DNA of 64,000 bases from JAAZPT01 sp034180455 (GCA_034180455.1 JAXFOG010000017.1:1-64000), one strand, 5' to 3'; shown: positions 34,718 through 43,072, counted from the first letter of the stretch. The notes: generated by a model from the letters alone, not told the origin. A program made the numbers and translations.

Positions 34718-35073
34718 TATGCGTCCTTGTTGTCAGTGTTTTCTATTTGATGCTTTAGAAGTGAGATCTGTTGAGCGAGCTCATTATTCTTCTTGATAAG
34801 ATTTGATATTTTAATTGTATGAGAATACGATATAAGAATTAACATTCCTGTAAAAACAGAAAATAGTAATGTAGGAGGATAGGTTAGACCAAGCCAATTT
34901 GAGAGCCTTGGTAGTATGTCTGGGAAAAATCCCAAAACAATATAAAGTATTGCAAAAAAGATCCACACAATTGATTGAGACTCTATTATAGATTTTGATT
35001 TTAACCCTTGTCTTATTGAAAATAGTATACCTAAGCCAACAAGAACAGAGATTATTGAAAGAGATACTGCCAT
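34717..35073 (-). CDS. DUF2304 family membrane protein
   Basis: This 118-aa protein has three membrane helices (about 3-22, 33-52, 66-86) and a short C-terminal helix with heptad spacing (NNELAQQISLLKHQIEN). DUF2304 proteins regularly accompany GtrB-like glycosyltransferases. ATG 35073 is chosen because GGAG lies six bases before it; the TTG four codons earlier overlaps that site. It is the first gene of the minus-strand glycan operon; a weak promoter-like TTGTTA/TATTAC pair precedes it. Confidence 0.82.
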   Translation of the reverse strand: MAVSLSIISVLVGLGILFSIRQGLKSKSIIESQSIVWIFFAILYIVLGFFPDILPRLSNWLGLTYPPTLLFSVFTGMLILISYSHTIKISNLIKKNNELAQQISLLKHQIENTDNKDA

Positions 35074-35151
35074 AAAATGCTCCAATCACTATTTGTAATA
35101 AATCAGATAATTTATAATAACAATTATATAAAAATAAGTTATTAAATTCAA

Positions 35152-35180
35152 TTGAATAGGAAGCATTATTTATATATAAT
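35152..35180 (+). promoter_or_regulatory. Promoter of the GT2 gene at 35207
   Basis: TTGAAT (35152-35157), a 17-bp spacer and TATAAT (35175-35180). Confidence 0.72.
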
Positions 35181-35206
35181 GTTTATTAACATATAGGAGG
35201 ATATTT

Positions 35207-36220
35207 ATGAAGGTTAGCGTAATTTTATTAGTTTATAATGCTGAAAAAACAATAGAAAGGGCTGTTGAATCAGTTTTGAATCAACAGTACAGCAATATTG
35301 AAATCATTATTATGAATGATGGATCAGAAGATAACACTCAGGCTATATGTGAAAAAATGTTGAAAAACAACCCAAATATAAAGCTTATCAATCAATCCAA
35401 TAAAGGCTATACTATCACTTGTAATAACGGAATACTCAATTCAACAGGTGATTACATTATGTTTTTGGATGGTGATGATGAAATAACCCCAGATGCAATT
35501 TCCAACTTAATGGATAAAGCATCAGATTATGATATTATATGTGGAAACTATAACGCTATAATAGATGATAAAATTTTCAAAGGGTTTGATAAACTTGACA
35601 CTTGCGAAATAATTTATGGTAGCAAAGAATACAATATTTTTAAAACGGAAAGCATATTTGGATATATATGGGGGAAACTTTATAAAAAAGAATTTATAGA
35701 TAAAAATAATATCAACTTCTATACCGATAAAAAAGTTTCCTTAGAAGATAACCTTTTTAATATTGAATGTTTTAATTTTGATCCGAAATATTTATTTGTA
35801 GATACGCCAGTATATAATTATTATAGAAACTATGCGTATACGACCTATACTAACATCAATTTCAATATGTTAAATATGAGCGTAGGGTTGTTAGAGGCTA
35901 CAGCGAAAAGAAGCAACAAGCCCGATCTACTTATACCACTTATAGCAAGAGTGTTTTCGTGGTGCATGATAAAGCAAAGGGGCATAAAATATTTCAATGT
36001 ATGTTGTGAGAGTTTTTTCAAATCACAAGAAATCAATGATTCCTTAAATAAATATGATGCATATAAAGAGCTAAAGCAACTTCCGTCTAAACTGCAGATA
36101 GCATTTTTTACATATTGCATCTATGCTCTAAAAAAGAAAAGTAAATTTTTGCTATCCATATTTTTGATTTTTAGGCCAATTATGATTTCCTATTCCAGAA
36201 AAAACCTTGTAAGAGTCTGA
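35207..36220 (+). CDS. Glycosyltransferase family 2 (EpsJ-like)
   Basis: This 337-aa GT-A enzyme has VSVILLVYNAEKTIERAVESVL at the start, NDGSEDNT and the DxD motif in FLDGDDEIT, then a KLYKKEFI acceptor-side motif and SLEDNLF, typical of capsule and teichoic acid transferases. The C-terminus has a hydrophobic stretch. GGAGG is seven bases before the ATG. It is convergent with the flippase gene, and the two reading frames overlap by 41 bases. The sugar is unknown. Confidence 0.9.
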   Translation: MKVSVILLVYNAEKTIERAVESVLNQQYSNIEIIIMNDGSEDNTQAICEKMLKNNPNIKLINQSNKGYTITCNNGILNSTGDYIMFLDGDDEITPDAISNLMDKASDYDIICGNYNAIIDDKIFKGFDKLDTCEIIYGSKEYNIFKTESIFGYIWGKLYKKEFIDKNNINFYTDKKVSLEDNLFNIECFNFDPKYLFVDTPVYNYYRNYAYTTYTNINFNMLNMSVGLLEATAKRSNKPDLLIPLIARVFSWCMIKQRGIKYFNVCCESFFKSQEINDSLNKYDAYKELKQLPSKLQIAFFTYCIYALKKKSKFLLSIFLIFRPIMISYSRKNLVRV

Positions 36221-37700
36221 TGGATTGTAATTGCTTTCTATATAATAGAAAATACATAATATTAATATATAAAGTACAAATTAATAATTTTATAATAAAA
36301 TTATAAATACCAAAATCTATGAATGTGCATAAAATATAGCAAGAGCAAGTAATTATAAAGCTTATTGCTAAATTTTTAATGCTTATTTTCATCGTGTCTC
36401 TAAATTTGCATGATAATAATTTTTTTGTAAAAACATAGGGATAGTACCAAAATGACGTAAAGAACACGGATATAGCAGTTGCCAGAAGCACTCCGCTTAA
36501 TCCTAAAAATTTTACTAAAATTATAGATAAAATTATTTTTATCAAAGCTGTTAATATAGATATGTTTCTCATTTCGTTAAACATTCCAGCAGCATCCTTG
36601 AAAGATTCAAGGTTACTTTTTACAATTATAAAATAAAGCACGCATCCACCAGCATACAATATATTATCATTTAATATATATTCATTACCAATCCATACCA
36701 TTATAAAATCTTGGCTTAAACATATATATAATCCAACACATAGACACGCAATCCAATTATTTATAATTTGTGATTTCAAATATAAATCATTCTTATTATT
36801 TCCCCTTTCCAAGAAAGCGTGTCCCAAGCTAGCAGTAACAGCCTTAAATAAAGCTATGATTATCAAATTTATTCCCATCATAATAAACTCATAGTTTGAG
36901 TACATGCCTAATATTGATGCGCCCATAAATGCAGCTATTATGATGCTATCAGTGCTATTCAAAACAGTATCGGATAAATATATTATTAAAGAATTCTTTA
37001 TTTTTGAATTTATCTCATTTGTAGGAAGCGTAGAAGGACTGTTTGAATTATTATTGAACAAGTATCTGTGTTTCTTTTTTAAATTAAAATTAACAACAAT
37101 TGCTAATGCAGAAACGTATGTAAAGTAGCAGATTAAATACGCCATCATGCTCTTTAATACAAACAAAAGAATAATCTGTAATGTATAAAAGAGCACCATC
37201 AAGCCAGTCTGAATTCTCGCAACAATATGCTCTTCTTGATTAGCAATAAATACGGCATAATTTATAAAGTAAAAATTGCTTATTGTAGCACTCAATATAT
37301 ATATTAGATAATACGATGCAAGAATATATATGTTAACCCTTGTATCAGTCAATCTAAGTATTATTGGCATTATAGATATCATAACAGCTAATAATATTAT
37401 AGATATTTTTCTATAAGTAACTTTAAAATAATTGTATGTCTGGGTTGTTCTATATGTATCACCATTTTTCAAAGGCTCATACATATAATAGGTAAAAACA
37501 GTTCCAATACCAAACTCAACAACTGATATTAGGGTCATAATATTATTGAAAAGGCTGTTAATTCCTAGCAATTCTTTTCCAAGCACCCTTATAAAAACAG
37601 TTTTTGAGATAAAGTTTAAAAATACAAATGCAATTTGTTTTATGAAAACAAACGACAGATTTTTACTTATATTCTTTTTGATGCTTTCTATGGTAAACAA
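36180..37700 (-). CDS. Polysaccharide flippase (Wzx/PST-like)
   Basis: This 506-aa protein has 12-14 membrane helices of the MOP superfamily layout, with the N-terminal FLNFISKTVFIRVLGKELLGINSLFNNI and a basic first loop. It would flip lipid-linked glycan units outward. The only standard start is TTG 37700, but the GGAG site touches it; an ATA three codons on has nine-base spacing (see findings). It belongs with the neighbouring glycosyltransferases in a surface-glycan locus of very low GC content. Confidence 0.85.
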   Translation of the reverse strand: MFTIESIKKNISKNLSFVFIKQIAFVFLNFISKTVFIRVLGKELLGINSLFNNIMTLISVVEFGIGTVFTYYMYEPLKNGDTYRTTQTYNYFKVTYRKISIILLAVMISIMPIILRLTDTRVNIYILASYYLIYILSATISNFYFINYAVFIANQEEHIVARIQTGLMVLFYTLQIILLFVLKSMMAYLICYFTYVSALAIVVNFNLKKKHRYLFNNNSNSPSTLPTNEINSKIKNSLIIYLSDTVLNSTDSIIIAAFMGASILGMYSNYEFIMMGINLIIIALFKAVTASLGHAFLERGNNKNDLYLKSQIINNWIACLCVGLYICLSQDFIMVWIGNEYILNDNILYAGGCVLYFIIVKSNLESFKDAAGMFNEMRNISILTALIKIILSIILVKFLGLSGVLLATAISVFFTSFWYYPYVFTKKLLSCKFRDTMKISIKNLAISFIITCSCYILCTFIDFGIYNFIIKLLICTLYINIMYFLLYRKQLQSIRLLQGFFWNRKS

Positions 37701-37812
37701 CTCCGTTTAATTGTATTTCTATTTAATAGGCTAGATATAGCTTCATATTATTATATATTAAGCAATATTTTAGGGCAATAGTATCAAGTTAATAATTCAA
37801 CATTACAACACA

Positions 37813-37843
37813 CACGGAGCAGTGGACAACGATAGGCTCTGTG
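37813..37843. other. Isolated stem-loop in the gap before the S10 operon
   Basis: Arms 37813-37820 and 37836-37843 pair over 8 bp (one G-T) around a 15-base loop. This GC-rich island (about 37800-37850) stands out in AT-rich sequence. No T-run follows on either strand. The remainder of 37701-37898 holds no gene that I can see. Confidence 0.4.
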
Positions 37844-37898
37844 AACTTGATTATAGTTGATTTAAATAAAAAAAATATCAAAAAATTAGAAAAAATAC

Positions 37899-37926
37899 TT
37901 GCATTTAAATTTTCATGTGATATAAT
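37899..37926 (+). promoter_or_regulatory. S10-spc operon promoter
   Basis: TTGCAT (37899-37904), a 16-bp spacer ending in TGA, and a perfect TATAAT (37921-37926): an extended -10 promoter about 190 bases before rpsJ. Confidence 0.82.
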
Positions 37927-37932
37927 TGAAAA

Positions 37933-38113
37933 GATGTCAGTTCAGGGATGATGCGATAAGTTGCCGAGGGCCATACGGGTAATTATCGCTGACCAGCTCG
38001 ATAATCGAGCGAAAGGACAGAGGGCATGGCCGGGTGAGTTGTTTCAACCTGCGATGCAAACAGCACACACGGTAACGTGTACTAATGACCTATATTAAAG
38101 GAGGAATTTCTAA
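37933..38113 (+). ncRNA. Structured 5' leader of the S10 operon
   Basis: This is about 180 nt, far more GC-rich than its flanks. Stem 1: GCGATAA (37953-37959) with TTATCGC (37983-37989), extended by GTCA (37936-37939) with TGAC (37990-37993) across a 13-nt bulge. Stem 2: GCTCGA/TCGAGC (37996-38010). Stem 3: GTTG/CAAC (38038-38048). Stem 4: ACACG-GUAA-CGTGT (38067-38080). GGCCAT (37969-37974), in the loop of stem 1, can pair with ATGGCC (38026-38031) to form a pseudoknot. It probably controls rpsJ expression, perhaps through a ribosomal protein. I do not recognise a named family. Confidence 0.65.
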
Positions 38114-38422
38114 ATGGCCGGTTCCAAAATTCGTATTAAGCTAAAAGCTTATGAGCATACACTAGTAGATCAGGCTGCAGAGCGTATCGTTGAATCTGCA
38201 AAAAGATCAGGAGCTCGTGTATCAGGACCGATCCCACTTCCTACAGAGAAGGAAGTAATCACTATTCTACGTGCTACGCACAAATATAAGGACAGCCGCG
38301 AGCAGTTCGAAATGCGTACACACAAACGTCTTATTGACATTTTGAATCCTAGTCCCAAGACAGTAGACGCTATGATGAAGGTAGATTTACCTGCAGGCGT
38401 TGAAATCGAGATTAAACTCTAA
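38114..38422 (+). CDS. rpsJ: 30S ribosomal protein S10 (NusE)
   Basis: This 102-aa protein sits in the head of the 30S subunit and, as NusE, joins NusB in transcription antitermination and links RNA polymerase to the ribosome through NusG. Full length, with the usual IRIKLKAYEHTLVDQAAERIV start and the GPIPLPTEKEV loop that contacts 16S rRNA. GGAGG lies nine bases before the ATG. It is the first gene of the operon, directly after the structured leader. Confidence 0.98.
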   Translation: MAGSKIRIKLKAYEHTLVDQAAERIVESAKRSGARVSGPIPLPTEKEVITILRATHKYKDSREQFEMRTHKRLIDILNPSPKTVDAMMKVDLPAGVEIEIKL

Positions 38423-38440
38423 CAGTCGGAGGTGTACATT

Positions 38441-39088
38441 ATGAAAAATGCTATTCTTGGTACAAAACTTGGTATGACCCAAGTATTTACCGAAAACGGC
38501 CATCTTGTACCGGTTACGGTTGTAGAGGCTGGGCCATGCACAGTAGTGCAGGTTAAGACCGCCGAGAGCGACGGCTATGAAGCTATTCAGGTTGGCTTTA
38601 AAGAATATCCTGAAAATCGCGCAAAGAAGCTTTGCACAAAACCTCTTATGGGTAAGTTTGAAAAAGTTGGCGTTAAGCCATGCAGAGTATTGCGTGAGTT
38701 CCGCCTGGATGATAATTCCAAGTACAGCGTTGGCGATGTTATCAAAGCAGACGTTTTCGCTGAAGGCGATATAGTAGATGTTACAGGCATATCAAAAGGT
38801 CATGGATTTTCTGGTACTGTAAAGCGCTGGAATCAAAGCAGAGGACCTATGGCCCACGGCTCAAAGTATCACAGAGGCGTTGGTTCATTAGGATCTAGTG
38901 CAGCACCGTCACGTGTGTTCAAAAATAAGCACATGCCAGGCCATTATGGTGTAGATCGTGTAACCATTCAAAATCTAAAAATTGTTAAGGTAGATGCTGA
39001 TCGTAACTTAATTTTGGTAAAAGGTTCTCTACCGGGTGCAAATGGCTCTCTATTAATTGTAAAGAGCGCCATCAAAGCAGTTAAGTAA
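38441..39088 (+). CDS. rplC: 50S ribosomal protein L3
   Basis: This 215-aa protein binds near the peptidyl-transferase centre and helps start 50S assembly. The long tip loop GFSGTVKRWNQSRGPMAHGSKYHR reaches toward the catalytic core and carries the Gln region methylated in some bacteria. ATG 38441 is preferred to the GTG three codons upstream because GGAGG lies eight bases before it. It follows rpsJ by 18 bases. Confidence 0.98.
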   Translation: MKNAILGTKLGMTQVFTENGHLVPVTVVEAGPCTVVQVKTAESDGYEAIQVGFKEYPENRAKKLCTKPLMGKFEKVGVKPCRVLREFRLDDNSKYSVGDVIKADVFAEGDIVDVTGISKGHGFSGTVKRWNQSRGPMAHGSKYHRGVGSLGSSAAPSRVFKNKHMPGHYGVDRVTIQNLKIVKVDADRNLILVKGSLPGANGSLLIVKSAIKAVK

Positions 39089-39102
39089 AGGAGGAAGAAA
39101 CC

Positions 39103-39726
39103 ATGCCAAAGACCAAGCTATATAATATGCAAGGCGAGGAGATCGGTGAAATAGATCTCAGCGAAGAATTGTTTGGCGCCGAGGTAAGCGTGGATGCTAT
39201 GCATATTGCAGTGCGTTCATATCTGGCAAATCAGCGCCAGGGTACGCAGAGCGCATTGACTCGTTCTGAAGTACGCGGTGGTGGTCGTAAGATTTACAGA
39301 CAAAAAGGCACGGGAAATGCTCGTCATCACGGCAATCGCGCTCCACAGTTCAGACACGGTGGCGTTGTATTTGCTCCAAAGCCTCGCGATTATGTTATAA
39401 AGATAAACAAGAAAGTTCGTAAGTTGGCTCTTAGAAGCGCTCTTACAAGCAAACTAAATGCAGGTCAGCTTATGGTAGTTGATGCTATCAAGTTGGATGC
39501 TCCAAAAACAAAGCTTATGGCTCAGGTTCTTAAGAATCTTGACGCTACAAAGAAAGTTTTGTTGGTAGTTAATAAAGAAGATAGCGATGTACGTCGTGCA
39601 GGTTCTAATATTGAATGTTTGAATTTAAATTCATCAGAGAGCCTAAGCACATACGATATACTGAATGCTTCAAAACTCTTACTTACACAAGATTCTTTGA
39701 AGAAAATTGAGGAGGTGTATGCATAA
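39103..39726 (+). CDS. rplD: 50S ribosomal protein L4
   Basis: This 207-aa protein has a globular part and an extended loop (RSEVRGGGRKIYRQKGTGNAR) that lines the exit tunnel near macrolide sites. In E. coli L4 represses its own operon by binding the S10 leader; whether that holds for the different leader here is unknown. A GGAGG site precedes the ATG, and the stop shares one base with the rplW ATG. Confidence 0.98.
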   Translation: MPKTKLYNMQGEEIGEIDLSEELFGAEVSVDAMHIAVRSYLANQRQGTQSALTRSEVRGGGRKIYRQKGTGNARHHGNRAPQFRHGGVVFAPKPRDYVIKINKKVRKLALRSALTSKLNAGQLMVVDAIKLDAPKTKLMAQVLKNLDATKKVLLVVNKEDSDVRRAGSNIECLNLNSSESLSTYDILNASKLLLTQDSLKKIEEVYA

Positions 39727-40025
39727 TGAAAACTGCACATGATGTTGTAATACGCCCCATTCTTACAGAAAAATCTTATGATGGTATCGCTGATAAAAAA
39801 TATGTTTTTGAAGTAGAAAAGACAGCTACAAAGACAGAGATCAAGAACGCTTTAAAGACAATTTTTCCAAACATTAAGATAGACAAGGTAAACACCTTGC
39901 GCACTTCAGGCAAAATCAAGCGCCAGGGCAGAACCAGTGGACGCACTCCTGAAGTAAAGAAAGCATACGTTACACTGACAAAGGATTCCAAGGCAATTGA
40001 GTTCTTTGAAGGTATGGCAGAGTAG
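39726..40025 (+). CDS. rplW: 50S ribosomal protein L23
   Basis: This 99-aa protein lies at the tunnel exit and is the docking site for trigger factor and SRP. It starts HDVVIRPILTEKSYDGI, with the rRNA-binding basic loop TSGKIKRQGRTSGRTPEVKKAYV in the middle. It is coupled to rplD by a TAATG overlap, with a GGAGG site inside the end of rplD. Confidence 0.98.
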   Translation: MKTAHDVVIRPILTEKSYDGIADKKYVFEVEKTATKTEIKNALKTIFPNIKIDKVNTLRTSGKIKRQGRTSGRTPEVKKAYVTLTKDSKAIEFFEGMAE

Positions 40026-40039
40026 GGAGGAGAGATAAT

Positions 40040-40879
40040 ATGCCAGTTCGTGTATATAAACCTACTAGTCCTGCACGCCGTTTAATGTCGGTTCTTACTT
40101 TTGAAGAGATCACCGCAAAAAAACCGCAGAAATCTTTGCTAGAACCAAAGAAGAAAAATGCAGGTCGTAATAAACAAGGTAAAATTACAGTACGTCATCA
40201 AGGTGGCGGCAACAAGGTAAAATATCGTATCATAGACTTTAAACGTAATAAGAAAGATATTCCTGCAAAGGTTGCTACAATCGAGTATGATCCAAACAGA
40301 TCAGCATTTATCGCTTTACTTCAATATGTAGATGGTGAAAAACGCTATATCTTAGCTCCTTTGGGATTAAAAGTAGGCGACACAGTTATCTCAAGTGATC
40401 ATGAGCATACGGACATTCAGGTTGGTAATGCTCTTCCACTTAGAAATATCCCTGTAGGTACACTTATCCACAATATCGAGCTCAAGGTTGGCCGTGGTGG
40501 TCAGATGGTAAGATCTGCAGGAAACGCAGCGCAGCTTATGGCAAAAGAGGGTAGCAAGGCTCAGGTTCGTTTGCCCTCTGGAGAGGTTCGACTTTTCCCA
40601 ATGGATGCAATGGCTACAATCGGTACCGTTGGCAACATTGATCATGAGAACGTTAGAATTGGTAAAGCAGGACGCACCCGTCACATGGGCATCAGACCTA
40701 GCGTACGTGGCGTAGCCATGAACCCGAATGATCACCCACATGGTGGTGGCGAGGGCAAGAGCCCTGTTGGTATGCCTGCACCTGTTACTCCTTGGGGTAA
40801 GGTTGCTCTTGGTCTCAAGACACGTAAACCTAAGAAGTACAGCAATAAGTATATTATTAAGCGTGCCGGTTCACGCTAA
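40040..40879 (+). CDS. rplB: 50S ribosomal protein L2
   Basis: This 279-aa protein binds 23S rRNA domain IV and is needed for subunit joining and peptidyl transfer. The conserved C-terminal motif NPNDHPHGGGEG, which holds the key histidine, is intact, as are the SH3-like and OB-fold regions (RHQGGGNKVKYRIIDFKR). Length normal. A GGGAGGAG site precedes the ATG. Confidence 0.98.
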   Translation: MPVRVYKPTSPARRLMSVLTFEEITAKKPQKSLLEPKKKNAGRNKQGKITVRHQGGGNKVKYRIIDFKRNKKDIPAKVATIEYDPNRSAFIALLQYVDGEKRYILAPLGLKVGDTVISSDHEHTDIQVGNALPLRNIPVGTLIHNIELKVGRGGQMVRSAGNAAQLMAKEGSKAQVRLPSGEVRLFPMDAMATIGTVGNIDHENVRIGKAGRTRHMGIRPSVRGVAMNPNDHPHGGGEGKSPVGMPAPVTPWGKVALGLKTRKPKKYSNKYIIKRAGSR

Positions 40880-40897
40880 TTAAGGAGGAGACAATAA

Positions 40898-41176
40898 ATG
40901 AGTCGTTCAGTTAAGAAAGGACCTTTTATACAGGCAGCTCTTCTGAAAAAAGTTGAAGTAATGGATAAGTCAGGAAAGAAGAGCCCTATTAAGACTTGGT
41001 CAAGATCTTCAACTATATTCCCCGTAATGGTGGGACATACAATAGCCGTTCATGATGGCAGAAAGCATGTACCGGTATATATTACTGAAGATATGGTAGG
41101 CCATAAGTTAGGCGAATTTGCCCCAACGCGTACATTCCGCGGACACTCAGGGGATAAAAAAGCTGCTACAAAATAA
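40898..41176 (+). CDS. rpsS: 30S ribosomal protein S19
   Basis: This 92-aa head protein sits next to S13 and contacts the A-site tRNA side and bridge B1a. Canonical start SRSVKKGPFIQAALLKK, with the middle TWSRSSTIFPVMVGHTIAVHDGRKHVPVYI complete. GGAGG lies ten bases before the ATG. Its partner S13 (rpsM) is not in this window, because the operon ends before that gene. Confidence 0.98.
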   Translation: MSRSVKKGPFIQAALLKKVEVMDKSGKKSPIKTWSRSSTIFPVMVGHTIAVHDGRKHVPVYITEDMVGHKLGEFAPTRTFRGHSGDKKAATK

Positions 41177-41190
41177 GGAGGATGTAAAAA

Positions 41191-41580
41191 ATGGCTAAAA
41201 GAATAGCTACAAAAGCCCAAAGGCATCTTGAAAACAGAGATACACGCCCAAAGGCTCACGTTAAAAACATTCGTATTGCATCCTCAAAGGTTAGAATCGT
41301 TTTAGATTTAATTAGAGGCAAAAATGCAGACGAAGCTCGCGCTATATTGAAGTTTACACCAAAAGCTGCAAGCCCTGTTGTACTAAAGCTACTAGACAGT
41401 GCAATTGCAAATGCTGTAAACAACAATAATATGGACAGATCAAGCCTTTATGTTGCAGAGGTATATGCCAATGAAGGCCCGACACTAAAGAGATATGTTG
41501 CACGTAGTCGTGGTAGCGCATCTCCATGGCTTAGACGCACAAGTCATATTTCAATAGTACTAGATGAAAAACAGGCATAG
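41191..41580 (+). CDS. rplV: 50S ribosomal protein L22
   Basis: This 129-aa protein lines the exit tunnel through its beta-hairpin (GPTLKRYVARSRGSASPWLRR). It is about 16-18 residues longer than Bacillus L22 because of a basic N-terminal extension (MAKRIATKAQRHLENRDTRP) before the usual NIRIASSKVRIVLDLIRG. A GGAGG site supports ATG 41191, so the extension is real. Confidence 0.97.
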   Translation: MAKRIATKAQRHLENRDTRPKAHVKNIRIASSKVRIVLDLIRGKNADEARAILKFTPKAASPVVLKLLDSAIANAVNNNNMDRSSLYVAEVYANEGPTLKRYVARSRGSASPWLRRTSHISIVLDEKQA

Positions 41581-41592
41581 GAGGTTTAATCA

Positions 41593-42357
41593 ATGGGTCA
41601 AAAAGTAAATCCACATGGTGCTCGTGTTGGCGTTATATTACCTTGGAGTACCCGCTGGTATGCTAATAAAAAGGATTTTGCGAAAAATCTCCTAGAAGAT
41701 TACAAAATTCGCGAGTATCTTAAGAAAAAGTGCTTTAATGCAGGCGTATCACGTATTGACATTGAACGTAGCGCAAATAAGACAAATGTGTTTATCCATG
41801 CAGGTAAGCCAGGTTTGATCGCACGTAGTGGAGAAGAAATTACAAAACTTAATGCAGACTTGGCATCTCATATTGGAAATGCTGCAAACGTAAACATTAT
41901 TGAAGTTAAAAAACCAGAGCTTGATGCTCAGCTTGTTGCAGAGAGTGTTGCTGGTCAGCTAGAAAAACGTATCAGCTTCCGTAGAGCTATGAAACAAAGC
42001 ATACAGCGTTCAATGCGTGCAGGTGCAAAGGGTATTAAGGTTAGTCTTGCAGGTCGTGTTGGTGGAGCAGATATAGCACGTACAGAGCATTATCACGAAG
42101 GTTCTATCCCACTGCAAACACTTAGAGCCAACATAGACTATGGTTTTGCTGAAGCAGATACCACATATGGCAAGCTAGGTGTAAAGGTTTGGATATACAA
42201 GGGTCAAATGCTTCCTGGCGCAAAAAACAGACCTGAATTACAGGATAATAAACGTGAGGAAAGACCTCGTAGATACAACAGAGATTACAACAATAGAAAC
42301 TATAATAGAGAGAACAGAAATAACAAGCGCGAAGAAGTCAAGGAAGGAGGAAGATAG
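41593..42357 (+). CDS. rpsC: 30S ribosomal protein S3
   Basis: This 254-aa protein is at the mRNA entry channel and helps unwind mRNA. The N-terminal MGQKVNPHGARVGV and C-terminal KVSLAGRVGGADIART are normal. The type II KH domain (about 50-110) is odd: the usual VIGxxG loop is replaced by LIARSG, one residue shorter and with Ala for the first Gly. A C-terminal tail of about 40 residues is rich in Arg and Asn (RRYNRDYNNRNYNRENRNN). GGAGG precedes the ATG. Confidence 0.97.
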   Translation: MGQKVNPHGARVGVILPWSTRWYANKKDFAKNLLEDYKIREYLKKKCFNAGVSRIDIERSANKTNVFIHAGKPGLIARSGEEITKLNADLASHIGNAANVNIIEVKKPELDAQLVAESVAGQLEKRISFRRAMKQSIQRSMRAGAKGIKVSLAGRVGGADIARTEHYHEGSIPLQTLRANIDYGFAEADTTYGKLGVKVWIYKGQMLPGAKNRPELQDNKREERPRRYNRDYNNRNYNRENRNNKREEVKEGGR

Positions 42358-42360
42358 TCC

Positions 42361-42852
42361 ATGTTAATGCCAAAGAGAGTTAAACGCCGTCGTCAGCATA
42401 GAGGCAGAATGACTGGTAAGGCAATGCGTGGTAATTTCCTTGCTTATGGCGATTTTGGTCTGCAGGCTACAACTCCAGGTTGGGTAACAAGCCAGCAGAT
42501 AGAAGCAGCACGTATTGCTCTTACTCGTTATATCAAGCGTGGCGGTCAGGTTTGGATTAAGATTTTCCCCGATAAGCCTGTAACCAAGAAGCCTGCTGAA
42601 ACCAGAATGGGTTCTGGTAAAGGTTCACCAGAATTCTGGGTAGCAGTAGTAAAGCCAGGCAGAGTTCTGTTCGAGATAAAGGGTGTTTCAGAAACAGATG
42701 CTAGGGAGGCATTAAGACTTGCAGGTCATAAGCTTCCTATTAAGACAAAAATTATTAAGAGAGACAATATTGCAGAAGCTAGTACTAATGTAAAAAAAGC
42801 TGCAGTAGCTCAACAAAATGAGGAAAATACAGAAGCGGGTGGTGAAGCATAA
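42361..42852 (+). CDS. rplP: 50S ribosomal protein L16
   Basis: This 163-aa protein organises the A-site tRNA elbow region of the 50S subunit. Conserved: MPKRVKRRRQHRGRMTGKA, YGDFGLQATTPGWVT, ETRMGSGKGSPEFWVA. It is about 20 residues longer than Bacillus L16 because of an Ala/Glu-rich C-terminal tail. ATG 42361 fits the usual MLMPK start and the upstream GGAGG; ATG 42367 is possible. Confidence 0.97.
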   Translation: MLMPKRVKRRRQHRGRMTGKAMRGNFLAYGDFGLQATTPGWVTSQQIEAARIALTRYIKRGGQVWIKIFPDKPVTKKPAETRMGSGKGSPEFWVAVVKPGRVLFEIKGVSETDAREALRLAGHKLPIKTKIIKRDNIAEASTNVKKAAVAQQNEENTEAGGEA

Positions 42853-43043
42853 TGAAGGCTAACGATTTTACCGGAATGAGCCCTGATGAAATCAGAAATA
42901 AAGTTATAGAATTAAAGAGTGAACTCTTCAACCTTCGTTTTCAGCTTGCAACCGGACAACTTCAAAACACAATGGCTATTAAGAATGTAAAGCGTGATAT
43001 TGCTCGTGCAAAGACAGTTCTAAGCCAAAAGGAAGCCAAGTAG
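42852..43043 (+). CDS. rpmC: 50S ribosomal protein L29
   Basis: This 63-aa two-helix protein near the tunnel exit next to L23 forms part of the trigger-factor docking area. It has the family core ELKSELFNLRFQLATGQLQNT. Its ATG overlaps the rplP stop by one base, and the GGTGG-like site lies inside rplP. Confidence 0.96.
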   Translation: MKANDFTGMSPDEIRNKVIELKSELFNLRFQLATGQLQNTMAIKNVKRDIARAKTVLSQKEAK

Positions 43044-43072
43044 GCTAAAGCGAAGAGTAGGAGGAGCTTCAA

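Noticed and set aside
37701..37898. Possible small gene between the flippase and the S10 promoter
   Set aside because: No frame longer than a few codons with a ribosome binding site was found; only an isolated stem-loop is visible.
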